DNA of 63,809 nt from CBFGRV01 sp965651265 (GTDB lineage: Bacteria > Bacteroidota > Rhodothermia > Rhodothermales > VXPQ01). Below, piece by piece: positions 44,024-53,613 of the stretch. Position 1 is the first letter of the stretch; each line of letters starts with the position of its first letter. The position numbers and the translations under genes were made by a program. Below the pieces are notes generated by a model, which saw nothing but the letters and a program-made list of their open reading frames with translations, was not told the origin of the DNA and did not search any database. The stretch covers positions 1-63,809 of the forward strand of contig CBFGRV010000019.1 in assembly GCA_965651265.1 (NCBI GenBank). Direction: 5' to 3'.

Positions 44024-44965
44024 ATGGACCTCATCGAACAGCTCTTCAGCGACTACACGTTGCAGATGGTCGCTCTCGGATCCGCCACGCTAGGCATCGT
44101 CAGCGGGTCGCTCGGCACCTACGCTGTCTTGCGGGGGCAGAGCCTTCTCGGCGACGCAATTTCGCACGCTGCCCTACCCGGGATCGCCATCGCATTCCTA
44201 GTGACGGGAACGAAGGCGCCCGTTGCGCTCATGACGGGAGCGGCCGTTGCCGGGCTCCTCGCCACGCTCGCCATCATGTCGGTGACGCAAACCACGCGCA
44301 TCAAGTACGACAGCATGCTGGGCGTCGCCCTTTCCGTCTTCTTTGGGATAGGTCTCGTTCTGCTCACTTTCATCCAGCGGCATGCGGGCGCGGGTCAGGC
44401 GGGCCTCGACACGTACCTGTTCGGCCAGGCTGCCTCACTCGTGCGGGCGGACGTCCTGACGATGGCCGTGCTGGGCGGAGGCGCGCTGTCCATCATGGTG
44501 CTCTTCTGGAAGGAGCTAAAGATCTTGTCGTTCGACCCAGAGTTCGGTCGTACCCTGGGCCTTCCCATCCGCAAGGTGGACGTGCTGCTGACCGCCTTGC
44601 TCGTGGTGGCCATTGTCATCGGGTTGCAAACGGTGGGCGTCGTTTTGATGAGCGCTATGATCATCGCCCCGGCCGCTGCCGGCCGCCAGTGGACGGATCG
44701 TCTCGGCATGATGGTCCTCATTTCGGCCGGTTTCGGTGCGACGGCGGGCGTTGCCGGTGCCCTCGTGAGCAGCACTATGCGCGATCTGCCCACCGGCCCT
44801 ACGATCGTCCTGTGCATGGGCGCCATCGTTCTCGTCTCGTTCCTCTGCGCGCCGCGACGTGGGCTTATGTGGAGATGGATACGCACCCGGCGGCAGGCGG
44901 GCCGATTTCGAGCGGCGACGTCGGCCCGCAGGGGAGAAAAGGCGCTGCCGTTTCCGGATCGATAA
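44024..44965 (+). CDS. Metal ABC transporter permease
   Basis: The 313-residue product has about 8-9 membrane helices (ABC-3 family). Typical segments are LLGDAISHAALPGIAIAF and the coupling helix near IGLQTVGVVLMSAMIIAPAAAGRQW. It has a basic cytoplasmic tail (RRQAGRFRAATSARRGEK). It pairs with the second permease, encoded 24 bases downstream, to form the channel. Confidence 0.92.
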   Translation: MDLIEQLFSDYTLQMVALGSATLGIVSGSLGTYAVLRGQSLLGDAISHAALPGIAIAFLVTGTKAPVALMTGAAVAGLLATLAIMSVTQTTRIKYDSMLGVALSVFFGIGLVLLTFIQRHAGAGQAGLDTYLFGQAASLVRADVLTMAVLGGGALSIMVLFWKELKILSFDPEFGRTLGLPIRKVDVLLTALLVVAIVIGLQTVGVVLMSAMIIAPAAAGRQWTDRLGMMVLISAGFGATAGVAGALVSSTMRDLPTGPTIVLCMGAIVLVSFLCAPRRGLMWRWIRTRRQAGRFRAATSARRGEKALPFPDR

Positions 44966-44989
44966 GGTTGACGTGAAACCGAAGAGCCT

Positions 44990-46102
44990 ATGACGCAAGG
45001 CCAGATCGAAATCCAGGTCATCGCCGCCGTCGTGGCGGCTGCCTGTGCGCTACCCGGCACGTTCCTGGTCCTGCGCCGCATGGCGATGATGAGCGATGCC
45101 ATCAGCCATGCCATCCTGCCTGGGATCGTCGTCGGGTTCTTCATCACGCACGATCTGAATTCACCGCTGCTCATCCTGGCCGCGGCCGCCACCGGCGTGC
45201 TCACCGTATTCCTGGTCGAGACCCTCCTCGCCACGCGCCTCGTAAAGGAAGATGCCGCCATTGGGCTCGTATTTCCCGTCCTCTTCAGCATCGGGGTGAT
45301 TCTGATCGCGCGTTATGCGGGAGACGTTCACCTGGATACCGACGCGGTACTTTTGGGAGAGTTGGCATTTGCACCGTTCGATCGGCTGATCCTGTTCGGC
45401 CACGACGTCGGACCCCGCTCTCTGTACGTGATGGGCGGCATCGCAATCTTGAACGCCATCTGCATCATCACATTCTACAAGGAGCTGAAGCTATCGACCT
45501 TCGACGCCGGCCTCGCGGCGGCTCTCGGTTTCGCGCCGGCCCTTCTTCACTACGGTCTGATGACGCTCGTCTCGATCACGGCCGTGGCCGCGTTCGATGC
45601 CGTCGGATCGGTACTCGTCGTCGCCTTCGTAATAGGCCCACCTGCGGCGGCATATCTCCTGACGGACCGGCTCGGGGCCATGATCGGCATCAGCCTCCTG
45701 GTCGGCGTGATTTCGGCGATCGGCGGATACTGGATGGCCCACCTGCTGGATGCTTCCATTGCCGGCGCAATGGCATCCATGATCGGCGTGGTATTCACGC
45801 TCATCTACGTGCTTTCCCCGAGACATGGATTGGCGGCAGCGTATGCACGTCGGCAACGGCAGCGCTGGGAGTTTGCCGAGAAGATGCTCACCATCCACCT
45901 GATGCACCACGAGGGTCTTCCCGAAGCGGCCGAAGAGAACCGTGTCGAGCATCTGGAGGATCATCTCAGATGGGATCCTCGATTTGCGCGCCGGGTCGTG
46001 CGCCGTGCCGTCGAAGGCGGCCTCGTTCGCCGCTCGAACGGGCACCTGATGCTCACCGACGCCGGCCGCGCACTGGCCGGCGAGGCCATCGTCCAGACCT
46101 GA
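44990..46102 (+). CDS. Metal ABC transporter permease fused to a winged-helix tail
   Basis: The 370-residue product has an ABC-3 permease domain up to ~285 (MSDAISHAILPGIVVGF, AFDAVGSVLVVAFVIGPPAAAYLL). A soluble tail of ~85 residues follows (RWEFAEKMLTIHLMHHEG, FARRVVRRAVEGGLVRRSNGHLMLT). The tail reads as a winged-helix domain like the N-terminal DNA-binding part of DtxR/MntR regulators; the metal-binding dimerisation domain is absent. Fusions of this permease to DtxR-type regulators are known in other bacteria (in Chlamydia a similar fusion is cleaved to free the repressor). It is the last gene of the operon and is convergent with the hybrid kinase. Confidence 0.85.
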   Translation: MTQGQIEIQVIAAVVAAACALPGTFLVLRRMAMMSDAISHAILPGIVVGFFITHDLNSPLLILAAAATGVLTVFLVETLLATRLVKEDAAIGLVFPVLFSIGVILIARYAGDVHLDTDAVLLGELAFAPFDRLILFGHDVGPRSLYVMGGIAILNAICIITFYKELKLSTFDAGLAAALGFAPALLHYGLMTLVSITAVAAFDAVGSVLVVAFVIGPPAAAYLLTDRLGAMIGISLLVGVISAIGGYWMAHLLDASIAGAMASMIGVVFTLIYVLSPRHGLAAAYARRQRQRWEFAEKMLTIHLMHHEGLPEAAEENRVEHLEDHLRWDPRFARRVVRRAVEGGLVRRSNGHLMLTDAGRALAGEAIVQT

Positions 46103-46105
46103 GGG

Positions 46106-48634
46106 CTAAACCTTCTGCTTGACCTGACGGCGCAGATCCTCCGTGACGGCCGCGAACTGCGCCTCCAGGCGTGACAATGCGCCTGCCGCATCGATCAAGC
46201 TGCCGCTCGCGCCAATCGCTTCCAGCTCCTCACACGTGAGCGACATCTCGGAGGCGCCAAAGAGGGCCGCACTCGACTTCAATGTGTGGGCCGAGTGCTG
46301 TAGACGCGGCGCACTCCCGCCGGAAATAGCGGCTCGGATTTCCGTGATGAGCTCGCTCGCATCGGCCAGGAACTCATCCACAAGACCCGCCAGGAAGTCG
46401 GGGTCGCCATCCCCCAGCATGAAGTTGAGTTGCTCGAGAATCTCTAGGTTCACGGAAGGGAGCAGGGCGTCGACCTCCGCCGAGCCGTCACCTCCGGCCC
46501 CATCACCGGCAGGTTCTTCATCGATCCGGTCCGCTCTCGCGCATCGTTCGAGGGCTTCGCCGAGTTGATCGACCCGCAGCGGCTTGGCGAGATAGTCATC
46601 CATCCCGGCAGCCAGACACCGCTCCCTGTCTCCGCGCATGGCGTTCGCCGTCAAAGCGATGATCCGGGGACGCTCGTTCTCCGGATACCGCTCAATGATC
46701 TTCCGCGTCGTCTCGATGCCGTCCATCTCGGGCATCATGATATCCATCAATACCACATCGTACCGGGACGCAGCCAGCTTCTCGAGCGCCTCCACGCCGG
46801 TCCGTGCCACGTCGGCGTCGTAGCCCAGCTTCTTCAGCATGCGGACTGCCACCTTCTGGTTGACCGGATTGTCCTCGGCCAGAAGAATGCGTAGAGCGTT
46901 TGCGCCCACGACCGGCTTCATCTTGACCACGGTCCGCGGCGTTAGAGATCGCTTCTTATAGGTGCCGGAGAATGCCGATGTCACCATATCTCGAAGTGGC
47001 TTCTCCTTTACGGGCTTTGTGAGGGTGCCGGCGACATCCAGTTCGGGAACCCGCGCGTGGTTGCCGAGGCGATGCAAGAAGATGATAGGCATCGAACGAT
47101 CCTTCTGGGCACGCGCGAGCATCTCGATGGCGCCAGGGTCGTCCGATGGATCCACGAACTCGACGAGCAGCACGTTGAACTCGCCCTCGGCCAACACTGC
47201 GGCGGCTTGTTTCAGGGAGTGGGCCACATGGGCTTCGATATCCAGCCTCTCGAGCTGGCGTCGCAACATCTCGCAGGTGGCTTCGTGCGGGTCGATGATC
47301 AGAGCTCGTCGCCCGCTGAACGCCGTCGCCTGATCGGTCGTCGCGGGCGGAGCCGGCTGGAGCGCGATCGTGAAATGGAATGTGGATCCCACACCCACTT
47401 CGCTTTCGGCCCACATACGCCCTCCCAGAAGGTCGGTAAGTCTCTTGCTGATGGCGAGCCCGAGACCCGTGCCTCCGTATTTCCGCGCCGTCGACGGATC
47501 AAGCTGGCTGAACGACTTGAATAGCCGGTTCATCCGATCCTCGGCGATCCCGATGCCGGTGTCTCGCACGGCGAAGTGGAGCTTCTCCTCACCATCCTCT
47601 TCACGCTTCTCGATCGTGAGAACCACCTCTCCACTCTCTGTAAACTTGACGGCATTGTTCAGCAGATTCACGAGGATCTGCCGGAGCCGCATGATATCTC
47701 CGCAAATCCTGTCCGGTACGCCGGTCTCGATGAGATAGGCCACATCGAGGTGCTTGGTGGCTGCGCGGGGCGTGACGAAGCTCAATGCGGCCTCGATACA
47801 GCCTCGCAGATCAAAAGCCTCCTGCTCGAGCTCGATCCGGCCCGCCTCGATCTTGCTAAAGTCGAGCACGTCGTTGATCATGGCGAGCAGATTCTCCCCA
47901 CTCGTGCGAATCGTTTCGACGAGTTCACGCTGGCCCTTGGTGAGCGGCGTCTGCAGCAGCAGGTCCGTCATGCCGATCACCCCGTTCATGGGCGTTCGGA
48001 ATTCGTGACTCATCACCGCGAGCAGCTCACTCTTTCGCCGGGCGCTCTGTTCGGCGTTCTCTCTCGCGGCCTCGAGCTCCTTGATCGCATCCTGAAGATG
48101 GACGTCCTCGTGTGCGGCGGCGGCCCGTGCGCGCTCCCCTTCGACCGCGAGGCGGATTCGTTCGGATTCGATTTCCTTCTGGTCGGTGATGTCCGTCAGG
48201 AAGGCCACGTTGCCGATCGGCTCTCCGTTTGCGGCCTTTAAAAGCGCGATCGAGGACTGGGCCCAGAAGACGGTGCCGTTCCTTCTAATATGCCGCATCT
48301 CGAGGACGGCGGCCGGAATCTCGCCCGCCCAGAGCTGTTCTACGCGAAGACGGCACTCGTCGATGTCGTCGGGATGCGTGACATCGCTGAAGCGCAGCTC
48401 GGCGCACTCGTCCCTGGAGAGGCCGAATAGCTCAAGGAACGCAGGCGTGCATAGGCCGAAGCTACCCTCTTTGTCGAAGGTGCAATATGCAAACGGTGTA
48501 TTCTCGAAGAGTTGGCGCACCCACATCGGGATGCGCGATTCTGCCGCCACATCTTCGCCCGCACTCTCGGTCTCCGAACGGCCGGCGAGCTCGGGAGAGA
48601 GATCGCCGGAGCCGGAAGGACGAAATGGGTTCAT
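46106..48634 (-). CDS. Hybrid histidine kinase with two receivers and Hpt
   Basis: The 842-residue product is soluble. PAS is at ~37-160 (FCTFDKEG-type start, LFGLSRDECAELRFSD). HisKA has His210 in MSHEFRTPMNG. The HATPase domain has NLLNNAVKFTESG, DTGIGIA and GTGLGLAIS. Receiver 1 (~440-555) is degenerate: its phosphoacceptor region reads VLLVEFVDP without the Asp. Receiver 2 is intact with Asp631 (LMDIMMPEMDG). The C-terminal Hpt has His783 (HSAHTLKSSA). This ArcB/BarA-like phosphorelay would pass phosphate to an unseen regulator. The winged-helix gene lies 56 bases upstream on the same strand. Confidence 0.94.
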   Translation of the reverse strand: MNPFRPSGSGDLSPELAGRSETESAGEDVAAESRIPMWVRQLFENTPFAYCTFDKEGSFGLCTPAFLELFGLSRDECAELRFSDVTHPDDIDECRLRVEQLWAGEIPAAVLEMRHIRRNGTVFWAQSSIALLKAANGEPIGNVAFLTDITDQKEIESERIRLAVEGERARAAAAHEDVHLQDAIKELEAARENAEQSARRKSELLAVMSHEFRTPMNGVIGMTDLLLQTPLTKGQRELVETIRTSGENLLAMINDVLDFSKIEAGRIELEQEAFDLRGCIEAALSFVTPRAATKHLDVAYLIETGVPDRICGDIMRLRQILVNLLNNAVKFTESGEVVLTIEKREEDGEEKLHFAVRDTGIGIAEDRMNRLFKSFSQLDPSTARKYGGTGLGLAISKRLTDLLGGRMWAESEVGVGSTFHFTIALQPAPPATTDQATAFSGRRALIIDPHEATCEMLRRQLERLDIEAHVAHSLKQAAAVLAEGEFNVLLVEFVDPSDDPGAIEMLARAQKDRSMPIIFLHRLGNHARVPELDVAGTLTKPVKEKPLRDMVTSAFSGTYKKRSLTPRTVVKMKPVVGANALRILLAEDNPVNQKVAVRMLKKLGYDADVARTGVEALEKLAASRYDVVLMDIMMPEMDGIETTRKIIERYPENERPRIIALTANAMRGDRERCLAAGMDDYLAKPLRVDQLGEALERCARADRIDEEPAGDGAGGDGSAEVDALLPSVNLEILEQLNFMLGDGDPDFLAGLVDEFLADASELITEIRAAISGGSAPRLQHSAHTLKSSAALFGASEMSLTCEELEAIGASGSLIDAAGALSRLEAQFAAVTEDLRRQVKQKV

Positions 48635-48690
48635 GTTGGGTTACTCCACGCCAGGGGCACGGGCAAAAGGCATGTCAAGAACAAGACGAC

Positions 48691-49083
48691 CTAGACCGCT
48701 TTACGCAGCGGTACAGTAGGCCGAGATAGACTTCGAAAGAACTCCGTCAGACGATGTACGAACGGCGTATCGGCATCCAATCGGTAATAGACCGTCTGTG
48801 CATCGCGTCGGGTACGAACCAATTGCTGGGCGCGTAGCTTCTTTAACTGCTGCGAGATGGCGGGTGTCGTGACGTCAAGAATCTCGGCGAGATCGTTGAC
48901 CCGCACTTCGCGATTTCGCCACAGCAGGTAGAGAATCCGCATGCGGGTCTCATTGCCCGCCGCGTTCATCATCGACGTAAGGTCGTCCAACTCCGCATGA
49001 TGGCCCACCTCCAAACGTAGAGCGTCGATGAGGTATTCACTCATACCAGAGACGCTCGTACTTCCGTTCGCGGATACTTCCAT
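48691..49083 (-). CDS. ArsR-fold transcriptional regulator
   Basis: The 130-residue product starts at the ATG at 49083 (a GTG lies two codons earlier). The winged helix is NAAGNETRMRILYLLWRNREVRVNDLAEILDVTTPAISQQLKKLRAQQLV by position (~38-90). The site that holds CVC in arsenic sensors reads REVRVNDL here, and there is no cysteine at all, so it is not an As(III)-thiolate sensor. The C-terminal His and Asp residues could allow a SmtB/CzrA-type metal site. The target is unknown; the hybrid kinase lies downstream. Confidence 0.8.
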   Translation of the reverse strand: MEVSANGSTSVSGMSEYLIDALRLEVGHHAELDDLTSMMNAAGNETRMRILYLLWRNREVRVNDLAEILDVTTPAISQQLKKLRAQQLVRTRRDAQTVYYRLDADTPFVHRLTEFFRSLSRPTVPLRKAV

Positions 49084-49205
49084 GGCCACCTTCGGGTTAG
49101 TGTTCGGTGTGCCTTCTGTATCGGCGGGGAGGCGTGGATTTTAAGCCGAGAGATGCCGCAGATTACAATTGTCCACGCGCCGATAACTCGAGAGAGGTGG
49201 CGGAT

Positions 49206-51674
49206 TCAGAGCTCCTGGGTGCGGCGACGCATTTCGAAACGCTGATCCGAGAATCGGCGGTATATTGCAAGGCCCATTCCTCCCGAAAGCATCAAAAAGC
49301 CAAACCAGAGCAAGTTCATCATCGGCTTGACATAAGCCTGCACGACGATCCAATCTTCGGCTTCGACGTCGACGCCCTCGAGATGCAGGTTGATCGATCC
49401 CGAGTCTACGTTCATGCCGATAAACGTGACGTTGAGCCTCCAGTCCGCCACACGATTCTGGATGTATTGCTGGGTGCGATCCTGCATGATCAAGTATACC
49501 GGGCTCAGGCGGCGCATCTCCATCGTCGAGAGATTCGTCACGTCCAGGAGGGCCGCCACGGCGATTTCCGTGGAATCAGGGAGCAGGCTCGGATCTACGT
49601 TGGTGTTGTAGCCAATGAATTTGATGGCGAACTCGTCATTACCGACGACCACGGAGTCGCCGCGCGAGATCGTCAGCTGGCCGCCTTTCTCCGGCTGGTC
49701 GCCGTCGTCGGACGACGATTCGAACATGGCGCTTGGCGAGACGGCCACGAAGATGTCGCGATCCGAGTAGATTTTGTGGTCCGGATGCTGAATCCACTGC
49801 TCCTGGGCGCTCTTGTAGACGACAGGCCGCAGCTCGAACTCGCGTCCGGCCGGATCGATGAAATTCAAGACGTAAACGGGCCGGTTTCTCTCCGTCCGCT
49901 CCTGGCCTGAATAAGTCACACGGAAGCCGTCGATCACACGTGATTCGCCGCGTGCGAGCACGAAGTTGTCCCGGCTTTCACCGATCAGAACTCCCGATCC
50001 CTCCGCAATAGGCCGGCTGAATCCGCTCGAGGCTATGATTCCGAGGATCATCAACGCGAAGCCTACGTGTGCAATAGCTCCACCGGCCATACGTGGATTT
50101 CCGCGTCCGATCCGCCACAGTACGAGCCCATTTCCATAGACGGCAAAAAAGGCGGCGAACACGAGGAGCAGCATGAGCAACCCGATTCCATACATCACCC
50201 AGAACTGCTCCAGCCCGCCCGCGAGCCCGGCCTGCACGATTCCAGAGGGTGCCGGCGCACCCGAAGAGCGAATCGTCTCGTCGACGAAAGGCGTCAAAAT
50301 GAGCACGGCCAGGGTGCTGGCCACCGATAGGGCGATCGGCTTGAGCAGCACCCGATTCGCGTTCTCGATGCTCATCTTATTCCACCAGAAGAGCTGGCCG
50401 AGTCCGGCCAGGAAAACGATGAGGACCGACAGGGGGAGCGTCCACCGATTGTAGAATTCAATCGGGACCGTCGATGGCGCTTCGCGGAACAGCTTGCCCA
50501 GAATGGGCGAGCTCGTACCGACCGCGACGACCATCGAGGCCGCCACCAGAAGCATCGCCCCGCTGAAGATCATGAACTCGCGCGAGAGCAGGTTCGGCTC
50601 GTGAGTGGGAGTCGGCAGCTCTCGGTATCTATGCGCGAAGAGGCCAAAGCCGATCACGCCCACCGTCAGGATCCAGAGGAGCAGCTGGTTCATCATTCCT
50701 AGATCCACGAAGGAGTGAACGGATACGTCCCCCAGAATCCCGCTCCGCGTCAGGAATGTCGAGTAGATGACGCACATATAGGCCAGCACATTCAGGAAGA
50801 GCGCTGACTTGTGCCCCCGGCCGCTCTTCTTCTGGATGATCATCGAGTGAATGGCGGCAATGCCGATGATCCACGGCACGAGCGATGAATTTTCCACCGG
50901 ATCCCAGGCCCACCAGCCTCCGAACGAAAGCGTCTCGTACGCCCAGTAGCCGCCCAGCATGATGCCCACTCCGAGCACGGCCGTCGCCGTGAGCGCCCAC
51001 GGCAGGGCCGGCCGCACCCACTCCGTGTAGCGCCGCTTCCAGAGTCCCGCCGCTGCAAAGCTGAACGGGACGACCATCATCGTGAACCCCGTGAATAGGG
51101 TGGGGGGGTGGATGGCCATCCAATAGTTTTGCAGGAGGTCGTTGAGTCCGGATCCATCGGCAGGGATGAACCCCGGAACCTGTAGCATCGGCGCGTCGGG
51201 AAACTTCTCGGCCAGGGTCGTGAAAGGGGATGCCCCGATCCCCAACGGTCCCAGCTTGAGCCCGACAATCATCGAGATCAAGAAGACCTGTGAGAGCGCC
51301 ACGAAGGTCATCACAGGCGCCTCCCACTCGCGAGTTTGCCGCACGAGGATGAGTCCGAGCAGACTCATGAAGACGATCCAGAGGAGGAACGACCCTTCCT
51401 GACCCGCCCAGAACGAGGAGATCAGGAAATGTAGGGGGAGATCGAGCGACGTCTGCTGATAAACGTAGGCGTATTGGAATTGGTGGGTCAGCAGAAGGTA
51501 GAGGAGGAGTCCGGATGCAACCAGGACGGCGGCCACCGTTGCGAACCACGCGTATCGGCCGATGCGAAGCCATTCCGCCGACTCCGTGCGCGCCGACTGG
51601 AAGTAAGCCAGAGCGGCGAATACACTTGATACGAAGCCGAGGAGGATGAGAAGCTGTCCTACACCACCGATCAT
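49206..51674 (-). CDS. ccmF: Heme lyase CcmF (cytochrome c biogenesis)
   Basis: The 822-residue product has about 15 membrane helices and a large C-terminal periplasmic part (~560-780). The heme-handling WWD motif is GGWWAWDPVENSSLVPW, with conserved flanking His residues (AIHPPTLF, VHSFVD). CcmF transfers heme from CcmE to the cysteines of CxxCH proteins in system I. The cytochrome c at 34759 and the lipoprotein at 8355 are potential clients. The length is longer than E. coli CcmF (about 650) but usual for Bacteroidota and relatives. No other ccm gene is in the window. Confidence 0.93.
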   Translation of the reverse strand: MIGGVGQLLILLGFVSSVFAALAYFQSARTESAEWLRIGRYAWFATVAAVLVASGLLLYLLLTHQFQYAYVYQQTSLDLPLHFLISSFWAGQEGSFLLWIVFMSLLGLILVRQTREWEAPVMTFVALSQVFLISMIVGLKLGPLGIGASPFTTLAEKFPDAPMLQVPGFIPADGSGLNDLLQNYWMAIHPPTLFTGFTMMVVPFSFAAAGLWKRRYTEWVRPALPWALTATAVLGVGIMLGGYWAYETLSFGGWWAWDPVENSSLVPWIIGIAAIHSMIIQKKSGRGHKSALFLNVLAYMCVIYSTFLTRSGILGDVSVHSFVDLGMMNQLLLWILTVGVIGFGLFAHRYRELPTPTHEPNLLSREFMIFSGAMLLVAASMVVAVGTSSPILGKLFREAPSTVPIEFYNRWTLPLSVLIVFLAGLGQLFWWNKMSIENANRVLLKPIALSVASTLAVLILTPFVDETIRSSGAPAPSGIVQAGLAGGLEQFWVMYGIGLLMLLLVFAAFFAVYGNGLVLWRIGRGNPRMAGGAIAHVGFALMILGIIASSGFSRPIAEGSGVLIGESRDNFVLARGESRVIDGFRVTYSGQERTERNRPVYVLNFIDPAGREFELRPVVYKSAQEQWIQHPDHKIYSDRDIFVAVSPSAMFESSSDDGDQPEKGGQLTISRGDSVVVGNDEFAIKFIGYNTNVDPSLLPDSTEIAVAALLDVTNLSTMEMRRLSPVYLIMQDRTQQYIQNRVADWRLNVTFIGMNVDSGSINLHLEGVDVEAEDWIVVQAYVKPMMNLLWFGFLMLSGGMGLAIYRRFSDQRFEMRRRTQEL

Positions 51675-51784
51675 GGACTTCTAAACCAGGATGCGTGACT
51701 CCAAGCCTGAGATGGCTTTGAAACGGACACGTTACCGGCGGTTCCACATTCCCCGCGCCGGCATCCCCTATTCATCAATAATGC

Positions 51785-51801
51785 CGCCCGGACGACGGGC
51801 G
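51785..51801. terminator. Hairpin after rny (weak terminator)
   Basis: CGCCCG-GACGA-CGGGCG is a strong 6-bp GC stem just after the rny stop. In the minus direction it is followed by GCATTATTG, not a T-run, so it is at best a weak terminator or an mRNA 3'-end stabiliser. Confidence 0.3.
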
Positions 51802-51803
51802 AC

Positions 51804-53498
51804 CTATTTCGCGTAGGCGACGGAGCGCATCTCACGGATGACCGTCACCTTGATCTGTCCGGGGTATTGCATGTCTTCCTGGATCTTCCGAGAGATGTCC
51901 GAAGCCAGTTGTTCGGCATGCGCGTCGGACACGAGCGCGTGGTCCACGAGTACCCGGATCTCTCGTCCGGCTTGAATGGCATATACTCTTTCCACGCCAT
52001 CGAAGGAGGCGGCCAGCTCTTCGAGTTTCTCGAGCCGTCGGATATAGGCTTCCAGCGCTTCGCGGCGAGCACCGGGGCGCGCCCCGGAGATGGCATCCGC
52101 TGCTTGCACGATGGGCGCAATAAACGACGTCATCTCGATCTCATCGTGGTGCGCGCCGACGGCGTTGCAGACGTCCGCGTCCTCGCGGTACTTCCGACAC
52201 AGCTCCATCCCGACGATGGCGTGCGGGCTCTCGATGTCTTCTTCGACCACCTTTCCGATGTCGTGCAGCAGGCCGGCGCGCCGGGCCCGCGCCGCATCGA
52301 GCCCCAGTTCGGCGGCGATGAGCGATGCGATGTGCGCCGTCTCGATGGAGTGGCCCAGTAGATTTTGTCCGTAGCTCGTGCGGTATCGCATCCGACCGAT
52401 GAAACGCACGAGCTCAGGGTGCAGCCCATGCAGGTTCAGGTCGATGACGGTGCGCTCGCCGGTTTCGATGACTTCCTCCTCGACCTCGTCGCGAACCTTG
52501 GCGACGATCTCCTCGATGCGGGCGGGGTGGATGCGTCCATCCTGCACGAGTTTGATCAGCGACAGCCGCGCGATCTCCCGGCGAACAGGATCAAATCCGG
52601 AGAGGATGACGGCCTCGGGCGTGTCGTCCACGATGACCTCGATGCCGGTCTCGGCCTCGAAAGCGCGGATGTTTCGACCCTCGCGGCCGATTATGCGGCC
52701 CTTCATCTCATCGGAATGGATGTTGACCACCGAAACGGTGTTCTCAATGGCATGGCTGGCTGCCGTCCGCTGAATGGCCGTCAGGACAATCTTCCGCGCC
52801 TCCCGATTCGCCTTGAGCTTGGCCTCATCCCGAATTTCCTTGGCGCGCGACGCCGACTCGAGTTTGACCTCCTCGAGAAATTGTTGGAGGAGGAGCTCTC
52901 GCGCCTCACGCTCAGACATGCCGGAGACGTGTTCGAGCTTACGAATCTGTTCCTTCACGAGGCGATCGAGCTCTACGCGCTTTGCTTCGACTTCCGCTTT
53001 TGCAGCGTCGACTTCCGCCCGAAGTCGATCGGCCTCCTGCTTTTGCTGACGCGTCTCCTCGAGGAGCTGGGCCGTCGTGGCGCGGAGTTCCTCTGCATCG
53101 CGCCGGTGTTGCTCGGCCTCTTTTCGGAGCGCATCGAGGGCCTCTGACGCTTTGTGTAGGAGGGCTTCGCGCTCGTTGACCTGGAGGGTTCGTTGGTTCA
53201 GGCGCTCCCGGTGTTTCTCGAGCTTCTGCCGCGAGCGACGAAGCGTGCGCCGCGATTCCTCGAACTCCAGCTCGACCTCCCTTCGGGAGCGAGCGAGATC
53301 TTGTTCGGCCTGTTTCGACTGCTCCTGACGGATCTCCTCGGCTTTCTTACGCGCCGAATCGAGGATGCGCTGTGACTGGGTGCGCGCCTCGTTCAGCGTG
53401 CGGCGGCCGGCCCGCGCAAGAAGCGATCTGTCGAGCGCGATACCGGCGCCGAAGGCCAAAACGGCCGCCAACGCAATCAGGAGTGTCGTTGTATCCAT
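51804..53498 (-). CDS. rny: Ribonuclease Y
   Basis: The 564-residue product has one N-terminal membrane helix (~5-22), a long Glu/Arg/Lys/Ala coiled coil (~30-250), a KH RNA-binding domain (GRIIGREGRNIRAFEAETGI), and an HD phosphohydrolase domain (HSIETAHIASLIAAELGLD, then LLHDIGK with the HD pair). RNase Y starts mRNA decay at the membrane. Its place after zapA and a 6S-like RNA is typical of related genomes. A terminator precedes it, so it is probably transcribed from its own promoter. Confidence 0.96.
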   Translation of the reverse strand: MDTTTLLIALAAVLAFGAGIALDRSLLARAGRRTLNEARTQSQRILDSARKKAEEIRQEQSKQAEQDLARSRREVELEFEESRRTLRRSRQKLEKHRERLNQRTLQVNEREALLHKASEALDALRKEAEQHRRDAEELRATTAQLLEETRQQKQEADRLRAEVDAAKAEVEAKRVELDRLVKEQIRKLEHVSGMSEREARELLLQQFLEEVKLESASRAKEIRDEAKLKANREARKIVLTAIQRTAASHAIENTVSVVNIHSDEMKGRIIGREGRNIRAFEAETGIEVIVDDTPEAVILSGFDPVRREIARLSLIKLVQDGRIHPARIEEIVAKVRDEVEEEVIETGERTVIDLNLHGLHPELVRFIGRMRYRTSYGQNLLGHSIETAHIASLIAAELGLDAARARRAGLLHDIGKVVEEDIESPHAIVGMELCRKYREDADVCNAVGAHHDEIEMTSFIAPIVQAADAISGARPGARREALEAYIRRLEKLEELAASFDGVERVYAIQAGREIRVLVDHALVSDAHAEQLASDISRKIQEDMQYPGQIKVTVIREMRSVAYAK

Positions 53499-53536
53499 TC
53501 TATAGAACCGCTTGCGGGAGCCGTCCGGCCGGCGGC

Positions 53537-53594
53537 AAAAAGAGAACGCCCCGGTGCGTACAGGTCATCAAACCGTCCACGACACCGGGGCGTT
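53537..53594 (-). terminator. Terminator after the 6S-like RNA
   Basis: In the minus direction AACGCCCCGGTG and CACCGGGGCGTT form a perfect 12-bp stem around a 26-base loop, followed by CTCTTTTTG. It ends transcription of the zapA/6S-like unit before rny. Confidence 0.75.
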
Positions 53595-53613
53595 TCCTTT
53601 GCAAGCGCAGTAC

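Noticed and set aside
48691..49083. Second arsenic sensor
   Set aside because: ArsR fold but no cysteines at all, so a thiolate As(III) site is not possible.
52365..53147. Plus-strand frame antisense to rny
   Set aside because: rny has KH and HD motifs; the antisense translation has none and reflects coiled-coil codon bias.
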